Below are positions 8,451 to 14,804 of a DNA stretch of 20,399 bases, one piece after another; position 1 is the first letter of the stretch, and the number at the start of each line of letters is the position of its first letter. Under the pieces are notes generated by a model, which made no database searches, had not been told where the DNA came from, and saw nothing but the letters and a program-made list of their open reading frames with translations. The DNA comes from JANRKT01 sp033763355 (GTDB lineage Bacteria; Bacteroidota; Bacteroidia; Chitinophagales; Chitinophagaceae), in the NCBI GenBank assembly GCA_033763355.1, contig JANRKT010000040.1, positions 1-20,399 of the forward strand, read 5' to 3'. The position numbers and the translations under genes are program-made.

Positions 8451-8485
8451 TTGTTCCCGAAAATAGTGCCGAAACAGTATTTTTG
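8451..8485 (+). promoter_or_regulatory. Possible Bacteroidota-type promoter for the UPF0173 gene
   Basis: TATTTTTG at 8478-8485 matches the Bacteroidota -7 consensus TAnnTTTG exactly. A TTG at 8451-8453 could be the -33 element, but the gap of 24 bases is slightly longer than the usual range. It lies 49 bp before the ATG at 8535, in the divergent spacer. Weak evidence because the motif is short and AT-rich. Confidence 0.35.
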
Positions 8486-8534
8486 TCAACCTGGCAGATG
8501 CAGTTAGTGAGGTGCGGGCAGTTAAAAATAAGCG

Positions 8535-9215
8535 ATGAATTTTACTTATTACGGTCATTCCTGTTTTTCGGTTGAAGTTGGCGGGAAACAGCTCCTTTTT
8601 GATCCGTTCATTACCTATAATGAACTGGCAAAAAGCATTGATGCAAACAAAGTACCGGCTGATTATATCCTTCTCTCACACGGCCATGCAGACCATATTG
8701 CCGATTGTATAAGCATTGCCAAAAGAACCGGGGCCAAAGTGGTTTGCAGTTGGGAAATTCATGAATGGCTAAACAAGCAGGACGTAGAGAATACCCACCC
8801 CATGAATACCGGCGGAAAGTGGAAATTTGATTTTGGAACAGTTAAATGTGTGGCTGCCCAGCATTCATCCGGTTTGCCTGACGGCAGCTATGGCGGCAAC
8901 CCGATGGGCTTTGTTATATCAGCTAAAGAAGGCAATTTTTATTACAGCGGCGATACGGCATTAACGCTGGATATGCAGCTCATTCCTTCCTTTGCAGTAC
9001 TTCATTTTTCAGTGTTGCCCATTGGCGATAACTTTACAATGGGATATGAAGATGCGGCAAGGGCGGGGCACATGCTCAATTGCAAAACCATTATCGGCGT
9101 GCATTATGATAGCTTCGAGTATATTAAAATTGACCATGCAAAAGCATCTGAACACTTTGCAAGAAACGGGCTTGAACTGAAACTTCCTGCCATAGGGGAA
9201 ACCATAAACGTTTAA
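8535..9215 (+). CDS. UPF0173 family metal-dependent hydrolase
   Basis: A 226-residue metallo-beta-lactamase-fold protein of the UPF0173 (YtkL-like) family. The start MNFTYYGHSCF and the strand LLFDPF are typical. The metal site is visible: HGHADH at residues 49-54, a histidine and aspartate in YSGDTAL (about 137-143), and GVHYDSF (about 194-200). Length is the family norm. The reaction is not established for the family; members are predicted metal-dependent hydrolases. It lies 31 bp upstream of parA on the same strand, so read-through into parA is likely. Confidence 0.92.
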   Translation: MNFTYYGHSCFSVEVGGKQLLFDPFITYNELAKSIDANKVPADYILLSHGHADHIADCISIAKRTGAKVVCSWEIHEWLNKQDVENTHPMNTGGKWKFDFGTVKCVAAQHSSGLPDGSYGGNPMGFVISAKEGNFYYSGDTALTLDMQLIPSFAVLHFSVLPIGDNFTMGYEDAARAGHMLNCKTIIGVHYDSFEYIKIDHAKASEHFARNGLELKLPAIGETINV

Positions 9216-9223
9216 AGAAAATT

Positions 9224-9244
9224 TGAAATCTAAAATCTGAAATT
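9224..9244. repeat. Three heptamer repeats in the parA leader
   Basis: TGAAATC, TAAAATC and TGAAATT follow each other directly at 9224-9230, 9231-9237 and 9238-9244, ending two bases before the parA ATG. The 7-bp period is the same as in the array at 807-863 although the unit differs. Confidence 0.55.
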
Positions 9245-9246
9245 TT

Positions 9247-10050
9247 ATGGCCCGTATCATTGGCATAGCGAACCAGAAAGGAGGAGTTGGGAAAACCACA
9301 ACGGCAATTAACCTGGCAGCCAGCCTGGCTGTGCTGGAATACAAAACATTGCTGGTAGATGCGGACCCACAGGCCAACAGCACCACTGGTGTTGGCTTTG
9401 ACCTGCACAACATACAGCAAAGTTTATACGATTGTATGGTAAATGAGGTGCAGGCAAAGGATGTGATATTAAAAACCGATATCCCCCACCTCGACATCAT
9501 TCCCTCACATATTGACCTTGTGGGAGCAGAAATAGAAATGATCAATTACCCCAACAGGGAAACGGTTTTAAAGAATTTAATTGACCAGGTAAAGGGCAAT
9601 TATGATTTTGTCATCATTGATTGCTCCCCTTCACTCGGGTTGATTACCGTAAATGCCCTGGTAGCTTCAGACAGTGTGGCTGTGCCCGTTCAGGCAGAAT
9701 TTTTTGCATTGGAAGGATTGGGCAAGCTGCTGAACACCATTAAAATTGTGCAAAGCCGTTTAAACCCCGCACTTGTAATAGAAGGCATCCTGATGACAAT
9801 GTACGACGGCAGGCTCCGCCTATGCAACCAGGTGGTAAGCGAAGTGAGGCGCCATTTTGAAGAAATTGTTTTTGATACCATCATACACCGCAATACCCGC
9901 CTGAGCGAAGCGCCAAGTGTTGGCAAACCTGCCATCCTGTACGACGCAGAAAGCAAAGGCGCCATCAACTACCTTAACCTTGCGAAAGAGATCCTTCAGA
10001 AAAACAACATGACTAAAATTAAACAGGAAGAACGGATACTGGAGTTGTAG
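9247..10050 (+). CDS. parA: Chromosome partitioning ATPase ParA (Soj)
   Basis: A 267-residue ParA/Soj-type ATPase. The deviant Walker A motif KGGVGKTT is at residues 11-18, with both the signature lysine (11) and the catalytic lysine (16). Walker A' VDADPQAN follows at 37-44, and Walker B is in VIIDCSPSLG near residue 120. The protein binds DNA nonspecifically as an ATP dimer and, with ParB, segregates the chromosome origin. There is no N-terminal DNA-binding extension, so it is the small chromosomal type rather than the plasmid P1 type. It ends with a short charged tail. The next gene is parB, but 199 bp away rather than touching, because of the remnant at 10140-10229. Confidence 0.95.
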   Translation: MARIIGIANQKGGVGKTTTAINLAASLAVLEYKTLLVDADPQANSTTGVGFDLHNIQQSLYDCMVNEVQAKDVILKTDIPHLDIIPSHIDLVGAEIEMINYPNRETVLKNLIDQVKGNYDFVIIDCSPSLGLITVNALVASDSVAVPVQAEFFALEGLGKLLNTIKIVQSRLNPALVIEGILMTMYDGRLRLCNQVVSEVRRHFEEIVFDTIIHRNTRLSEAPSVGKPAILYDAESKGAINYLNLAKEILQKNNMTKIKQEERILEL

Positions 10051-10139
10051 TGAGAAGCCAGTAGCCGGTATTTCTTAGCCTTTAGTTTGTGTTGATGTGC
10101 AGCAGTCATTATTTTCATATTTTAATGTAAATTCAGCGT

Positions 10140-10229
10140 ATGGGTGATTATAAAGACATGATTGTATATCAAAAAGCCTTTAAGCTTGCAATGGTAAACA
10201 TCAGCCACCCGCTAAAAACCAATAATTAA
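10140..10229 (+). pseudogene. N-terminal remnant of a four-helix-bundle (S23/23S rRNA-IVS type) gene
   Basis: The 29-codon ORF encodes MGDYKDMIVYQKAFKLAMVNISHPLKTNN. The first 18 residues fit the usual start of four-helix-bundle proteins of the S23/IVS family (TIGR02436), which begin with a D-Y-K-x-L-x-V-x-Q-K-A-x-x-L-A pattern. The rest of the roughly 120-residue domain is missing, and no other frame downstream continues it. It lies wholly between parA and parB on the same strand. I read it as a decayed insertion; the alternative is a chance match. Confidence 0.55.
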
Positions 10230-10249
10230 TAATTTACGAACTGTTCCTG

Positions 10250-11164
10250 ATGACAACTCCAAAACAAAATAAGGACGCCCTCGGCAAAGGCATACGTTCA
10301 TTGCTTCAAAGCATAGATGCCGATTTAAAGACCAATGCAGGCGAATTAAAAACAGAAGTAGTGGAGAAAACCACAGGTATTACCCGTGTACCACTGGAAC
10401 AAATTGAAATCAATCCCAAACAACCACGCCAGGATTTTGACGAACAGGCGCTGAATGAGCTTGCTAATTCAATTAAACTGCACGACATCATACAACCTCT
10501 TACGGTATCAAGGATAATACCCAACCGCTACCGGTTAATAGCAGGCGAAAGAAGGCTGCGTGCAGCAAAAATTGCAGGGTTAAAAGATATACCGGTTTAT
10601 GTACGCCAGGCCAATGACCAGGATTTGCTTGAACTGGCTTTGCTTGAAAACCTGCAACGGCAGGACCTTAATGCCATTGAAATCGGGCTGAGTTATAAAA
10701 GGCTGATGGAAGAATGTAACCTTACACAGGAACAGGTGGCGGAAAGAATGGGCAAGGAAAGAAGTACCGTTACCAATTACATCCGTCTTTTAAAATTACC
10801 TCCAAGCATTATTGTAGCGGTACGCAACGGCAACATCAGCATGGGACATGCCCGTGCACTGGTGAATGTGGACACGATTGACAAACAGCTTTACATTTTT
10901 CATGAAATTATTGACAGGAGGCTGTCAGTAAGGCAAACCGAAGAACTGGTGAGGCGCATTTATACAGGGAAAAACGGTGTTAAAAAACCTGTAAATACCG
11001 GCACTGAAGCGCCTTTCAGAAAAATTGAAGATAATTTAGCATCACATTTCAGTACCAAAGTAAAACTGAGTCACAATAAAAAAGGACAGGGCCATATCCT
11101 TATTGAGTATTACTCCATCGAAGAACTCAACAGCATACTCGATAAAATGAAGGTAACGGCCTAA
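10250..11164 (+). CDS. parB: Chromosome partitioning protein ParB (Spo0J)
   Basis: A 304-residue ParB. The N-terminal tail begins KDALGKGIRSLL, typical of the ParA-interacting segment. The ParB/Srx CTPase domain follows: INPKQPRQDF at about 54-63, the box GERRLRAA at 99-106, and ENLQRQDLN at 133-141. The helix-turn-helix TQEQVAERMGKERSTVTNYI spans about 159-178, and a C-terminal dimerisation domain ends the protein. ParB binds parS sites near the origin, spreads as a CTP-dependent clamp and stimulates ParA. I found no good parS palindrome in the window. The parB stop codon overlaps the start of the next gene by one base (taATG), so the two are translationally close. Confidence 0.95.
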   Translation: MTTPKQNKDALGKGIRSLLQSIDADLKTNAGELKTEVVEKTTGITRVPLEQIEINPKQPRQDFDEQALNELANSIKLHDIIQPLTVSRIIPNRYRLIAGERRLRAAKIAGLKDIPVYVRQANDQDLLELALLENLQRQDLNAIEIGLSYKRLMEECNLTQEQVAERMGKERSTVTNYIRLLKLPPSIIVAVRNGNISMGHARALVNVDTIDKQLYIFHEIIDRRLSVRQTEELVRRIYTGKNGVKKPVNTGTEAPFRKIEDNLASHFSTKVKLSHNKKGQGHILIEYYSIEELNSILDKMKVTA

Positions 11165-11850
11165 TGACTATGCTTAAGCCTGCTTATTTTTTTCCCGCTT
11201 TTTTTCTTGCGGTATACCTGCTGGCCGCTCCTGATGCAAAAAGCCAGGTTGATTCTGCAGTTATAAAAAAAAATACCGCTGAAAACAGGAAACTAAAAAT
11301 TGAAACTGCTGATTTAAAAATTACCGATACAACAAAAAAGAAAAAAAGAAGTGAAGCAGGTAAAGCAGCCTTGCGTTCGGCTATAATTCCGGGATGGGGA
11401 CAGGCATACAATAAAAAATACTGGAAGCTGCCCCTTGTGTATGGAGGGCTTGCCATACCTGTGGGCACATTTGTTTACAACCTGAACTGGTATAAAAAAA
11501 CGAAGTTTGCCTATACAGCAAAATACAATGCTTCCCTGCCCCCTCCGCTTACAGATTCTTCCGGTCTTGATAAAATTGATGAACAACTAAAACCGCTTTC
11601 GCTTGAATCCATCAGGATTTACCGCAACGACTTCAGGCAAAATATGGATTATTCCATTCTCGCTTTCCTGCTTGTCTGGGGGTTGAACGTGGTGGACGCA
11701 ACAGTGGACGGGCATTTAAAAGAATTCGACATCAGCGAAGACCTTAGCTTAAAGATAAAGCCACACTATTCCCCGATTGGCCATAGCGGCGGACTGAGTT
11801 TTGTATTTACAATCGGAAAGAATCATTCAAAAACTATAACTTCACGCTGA
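11164..11850 (+). CDS. DUF5683 domain protein, membrane-associated
   Basis: A 228-residue protein matching the DUF5683 pattern found after parAB in Bacteroidota: LRSAIIPGWGQAYNKKYWKLPLVYGG at about 74-98, followed by hydrophobic segments (about 91-110 and 165-182). The N-terminus (LKPAYFFPAFFLAVYLLAA) is a signal peptide or anchor, followed by a lysine-rich linker (about 30-70). The ATG at 11164 overlaps the parB stop by one base; a second ATG at 11170 is equally possible. Function is unknown. The constant position beside parAB hints at a link to segregation or the envelope but does not prove one. Confidence 0.82.
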   Translation: MTMLKPAYFFPAFFLAVYLLAAPDAKSQVDSAVIKKNTAENRKLKIETADLKITDTTKKKKRSEAGKAALRSAIIPGWGQAYNKKYWKLPLVYGGLAIPVGTFVYNLNWYKKTKFAYTAKYNASLPPPLTDSSGLDKIDEQLKPLSLESIRIYRNDFRQNMDYSILAFLLVWGLNVVDATVDGHLKEFDISEDLSLKIKPHYSPIGHSGGLSFVFTIGKNHSKTITSR

Positions 11851-11952
11851 ACAATCACGGAGCTGAACAGAAATAAAATTATACTGCGGCCCGCAACTGC
11901 AGTAACCTGTTAAGTTCAGAACCGAAACTTCAAAAAATTCACAGCTGGAAAG

Positions 11953-12669
11953 ATGAATATTGCATTGGTTGGTTACGGCAAAATGGGAAAGGCCATTGAG
12001 GAAATTGCATTGGCAAGAGCGCATCAAATTGTTTTAAAGATTGATCTTGATAACCTGGCTGATTTAAATGCCGCCAATCTCTCTAAAGCAGATGCCGCCA
12101 TTGAGTTTACAGGCCCTCATAGCGCATACAGCAATTTGCTTAAGCTTGCAGAAGCTGCAACGCCGACAGTTTGCGGTTCTACCGGCTGGTTAGATAAAAT
12201 GGAGGAGATAAAAAAACAATTTCTTCAGCAACACAGCGCCTTTCTTTATGCAAGCAATTTCAGCGTTGGGGTAAACATTTTTTTTGAAGTAAATAAAAGG
12301 CTTGCCGGACTGATGGCGCAGCATGAGGATTATGAAATCAGCATGCTTGAGATACACCATACGCAGAAAAAAGATGCACCGAGCGGGACTTCTATAACCC
12401 TTGCAGAACAAGTCATGGAAAAAAATACCCGCAAAAAAAGATGGGTGAACCACATCAGCGATAATCCGGGAGAATTGGAAATCATCAGCGAAAGGGTTGA
12501 CCCGGCGCCGGGAACACACAAAGTAAAATATGCCTCTGCAATTGATGACATTGAGATTATTCACACAGCGCACAGCCGAAAGGGCTTTGCACTGGGGGCG
12601 GTACTTGCAGCAGAGTTCCTTAAAAACAAAAAAGGTATTTTCGCCATGAAAGACGTACTGGGCCTTTGA
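11953..12669 (+). CDS. dapB: 4-hydroxy-tetrahydrodipicolinate reductase
   Basis: A 238-residue reductase of the diaminopimelate/lysine pathway, making tetrahydrodipicolinate for peptidoglycan and lysine. The nucleotide-binding loop is GYGKMG at residues 7-12. The signature EIHHTQKKDAPSGT lies at 133-146, with the catalytic histidine pair at 135-136 and lysine at 139. It is about 30 residues shorter than the E. coli enzyme (about 270), mainly in the N-terminal half, which is usual for Bacteroidota DapB. It is complete. It lies 102 bp after the DUF5683 gene on the same strand and probably belongs to the parAB transcript or has its own start. Confidence 0.95.
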   Translation: MNIALVGYGKMGKAIEEIALARAHQIVLKIDLDNLADLNAANLSKADAAIEFTGPHSAYSNLLKLAEAATPTVCGSTGWLDKMEEIKKQFLQQHSAFLYASNFSVGVNIFFEVNKRLAGLMAQHEDYEISMLEIHHTQKKDAPSGTSITLAEQVMEKNTRKKRWVNHISDNPGELEIISERVDPAPGTHKVKYASAIDDIEIIHTAHSRKGFALGAVLAAEFLKNKKGIFAMKDVLGL

Positions 12670-12714
12670 CGAAACATCACATAAAACACCCGCTCTGTTT
12701 CATCCGTATCTGCA

Positions 12715-12734
12715 TTTTAAAAACTGTTTTAAAA
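12715..12734. promoter_or_regulatory. AT-rich dyad, possible operator of the Rrf2 gene
   Basis: TTTTAAAA at 12715-12722 and again at 12727-12734 frame a four-base centre ACTG, giving a 20-bp dyad that ends 14 bp before the ATG of the Rrf2 gene. Rrf2-family regulators often bind AT-rich dyads in their own promoters, so self-control is plausible. AT-rich sequence makes such dyads fairly easily by chance. Confidence 0.3.
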
Positions 12735-12748
12735 AACAATTGCATTGA

Positions 12749-13159
12749 ATGCTCAATAAAAAAACACAATACGCTTTTCAGGCCCTGATTTACCTGGCCG
12801 AAAACAAAGACCAGGGCCCCGTTCTTATTGCAGAAATTGCAAGGAAGAAAAAGATACCGCTTAAATTTCTTGAAAACATTTTACTGGAGTTGAAGAAAGA
12901 AGGGATACTGGACAGCAAAAAAGGAAAAGGCGGAGGTTATTTTTTTAAAATTCCCCCGGCAAAGGTTCCGCTTGCAAGGATTATACGCATGATGGACGGC
13001 CCCATTGCCATGCTGCCCTGCGTGAGCTTATACTTTTATGAACGCTGTAAAAACTGTGATGAAAAACATTGCGGCCTTCACGACATGATGATAATGGTAA
13101 GAGATGCCAACCTGAGAATTTTAGAAAAGAAAACTGTAGCAGATATGGTTATCAGATAA
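12749..13159 (+). CDS. Rrf2-family transcription regulator with four cysteines
   Basis: A 136-residue Rrf2 regulator. The winged helix-turn-helix begins LNKKTQYAFQALIYLAENKD and includes IAEIARKKKIPLKFLENILLELKKEGILDSKKGKGGGY (about 27-64), the standard family pattern. Cysteines at 91, 100, 103 and 108 with a histidine at 111 sit where IscR and NsrR hold their iron-sulfur cluster, so cluster sensing (iron, oxidative or nitrosative stress) is plausible. The spacing (C-x8-C-x2-C-x4-C) is not exactly that of E. coli IscR. No iron-sulfur assembly gene is in the window, so the target is unknown; neighbours are dapB upstream and the sugar operon downstream. Confidence 0.9.
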   Translation: MLNKKTQYAFQALIYLAENKDQGPVLIAEIARKKKIPLKFLENILLELKKEGILDSKKGKGGGYFFKIPPAKVPLARIIRMMDGPIAMLPCVSLYFYERCKNCDEKHCGLHDMMIMVRDANLRILEKKTVADMVIR

Positions 13160-13217
13160 TATTTTTATCTGTAGCAGCTTATGAGTTATCAGTTCAAAAT
13201 TTACGGTAAAAGCCTGC

Positions 13218-13233
13218 CTGCAAACGTTTGCAG
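13218..13233. promoter_or_regulatory. Perfect 16-bp LacI/PurR-type palindrome upstream of the sugar operon
   Basis: CTGCAAACGTTTGCAG is a perfect palindrome with the CAAACGTTTG core shared by many LacI-family operators (PurR, CcpA-like). It lies 70 bp before the ATG of the transporter gene, a sensible place for an operator. An alternative is a terminator for the upstream Rrf2 gene: the same arms form a 6-bp stem, GCCT (13212-13215) pairs with AGGC (13239-13242) outside it, and a run of nine T follows at 13244-13252. Both roles could be true. Confidence 0.5.
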
Positions 13234-13302
13234 TTAAAAGGCATTTTTTTTTGCCTGCCCTTTGAGAAAACGCATTTAAATTAGGTGTTCAAACGATTGC
13301 TT

Positions 13303-14793
13303 ATGACCCTCCCCAAACCCCGGCTGAGTTTCTGGCAGATCATCAACATGAATGTCGGTTTCTTTGGCATTCAGTACAGTTTCGGTTTACAGCAAAGCGC
13401 TGTAAACCCCATCTATGATTTCCTCGGAGCAAAGCCTGAAGAAATACCAATACTTAATCTTGCCGGCCCATTAACCGGTTTGATCATACAACCCATCATT
13501 GGTGCATTGAGCGATAAAACCTGGCATCCCCGTTTTGGAAGAAGAAAACCTTACTTCTTTATCGGCGCTGTTTTATGCAGCATTGCACTGTTTTTATTTC
13601 CTTACAGTTCGGAGTTGTGGATGGCGGTCGGGTTATTATGGATCCTGGATGTAGGCAACAATACGGCAATGGAACCTTACCGGGCATTTATAGCTGATAA
13701 ATTAGATGCAACGCAACAGCCTACCGGATTCCAGGCGCAGAGTTTCTTTACAGGATTTGGGCAAACATTGGCCAATGTTTCACTGTTTATTTTTCCAGCT
13801 ATCATTTTAGGCTATACCGGTAAAATTCCCAACTGGGTTTTTGCTTCTTTCATTATCGGCGCCATTTGTTCAATAGGGTCTGTGCTTTGGAGTATGAAAA
13901 CCACTCCGGAAATTCCGCCGACAGGGGAAGAACTGGCAATTATTAAAAAAAGAAATGAAGGAATGCCGCATCCTTTTATTCAATTCTTTCTGTCAATCAT
14001 CACAACGGTGATAGCTTACCTGGTTTTAGCTATTCTGCTGATTCCATCGATTCTTTCAGGCGGACGCATCATCCGGAATGTAATCAGTTACACCAAAGAA
14101 CATAAATCACTAAAGATCATTTTTGCACAGAATATTGAGATTGTAGAAGCCATTTCTGATATGCCAAAAGTGATGTGGCAACTGGCATTGGTTTACCTCT
14201 TTCAGTGGTATGCACTTTTTTGTTACTGGCAAAACAGTTCCAAGAGCATTGGATTATCAGTATATAATGCCACTCCCGAAAATAAAGAGATGTATGAAAA
14301 AGCGGTAAGTCTTGCAGGACTTGTAAATGGCTGGTACAATGTAGTTACGTTTCTCAGCGCTTTTGCCTTAGTAGGGTTCGCAAAAAAGTATAGTCCCAAA
14401 TGGGTTCACTTCGCATGCCTGGCCCTGGCAGGTATAGGATTTATAATCTTTCCTCACATTCAAAACAAGACATTTTTATTTTTCGCCATTACCGGGTTTG
14501 GTATTGGCTGGGCCAGCATGATGGGCATCCCTTACCTGATGGTAGTAAACCAGATTCCGAAAGAACGTTACGGAGTTTATATGGGCATTATCAATATGAT
14601 GATTGTAATTCCCATGTTTCTTCAAACCATCACATTTGGGTATGTGCTGAAACATTTTTTAAATAATAACCCGGGAAATGCAATTCTATTTGCAGGTATA
14701 TTGCTTTTGATTGCTGCGTTCTTCACAACTTTGTTAAAAACCACAAAACCTGTTGGCGACATTCAATTGCCGGCGCCACCTCCCGGCCACTAA
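13303..14793 (+). CDS. MFS sugar transporter, SLC45/sucrose-symporter-like
   Basis: A 496-residue integral membrane protein with about 12 predicted helices. The start PKPRLSFWQIINMNVGFFGIQYSFGLQQ and the loop GALSDKTWHPRFGRRKPYF (about residues 66-84) are typical of the SLC45/GPH-like branch of MFS proteins, which includes maltose and sucrose transporters; the GRRKPY box is the family's loop motif. The frame is open 18 bp further up to a GTG at 13285, but the ATG at 13303 puts the protein start where relatives start, so I chose it. It is the first gene of the operon and ends 11 bp before the next. Sucrose as substrate is inferred from the neighbours; maltose or another disaccharide is possible. 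Confidence 0.88.
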   Translation: MTLPKPRLSFWQIINMNVGFFGIQYSFGLQQSAVNPIYDFLGAKPEEIPILNLAGPLTGLIIQPIIGALSDKTWHPRFGRRKPYFFIGAVLCSIALFLFPYSSELWMAVGLLWILDVGNNTAMEPYRAFIADKLDATQQPTGFQAQSFFTGFGQTLANVSLFIFPAIILGYTGKIPNWVFASFIIGAICSIGSVLWSMKTTPEIPPTGEELAIIKKRNEGMPHPFIQFFLSIITTVIAYLVLAILLIPSILSGGRIIRNVISYTKEHKSLKIIFAQNIEIVEAISDMPKVMWQLALVYLFQWYALFCYWQNSSKSIGLSVYNATPENKEMYEKAVSLAGLVNGWYNVVTFLSAFALVGFAKKYSPKWVHFACLALAGIGFIIFPHIQNKTFLFFAITGFGIGWASMMGIPYLMVVNQIPKERYGVYMGIINMMIVIPMFLQTITFGYVLKHFLNNNPGNAILFAGILLLIAAFFTTLLKTTKPVGDIQLPAPPPGH

Positions 14794-14804
14794 ATATTTT
14801 TGGT

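Noticed and set aside
9205..9214. TAAACGTTTA palindrome resembling a short LacI-type core
   Set aside because: It sits on the last codons of the UPF0173 gene, lacks the GC flanks of the 13218-13233 site, and is only 10 bp.
13285..13302. GTG start for the transporter, adding six residues
   Set aside because: Related transporters begin directly with the KPRLSFWQI stretch, and the ATG at 13303 fits this. The GTG cannot be ruled out.
13776..13783. TGTTTCAC, a half match to the parS site bound by ParB
   Set aside because: The second half (GTGAAACA) is missing and it lies in the transporter gene. No full or near-full parS was found anywhere in the window.
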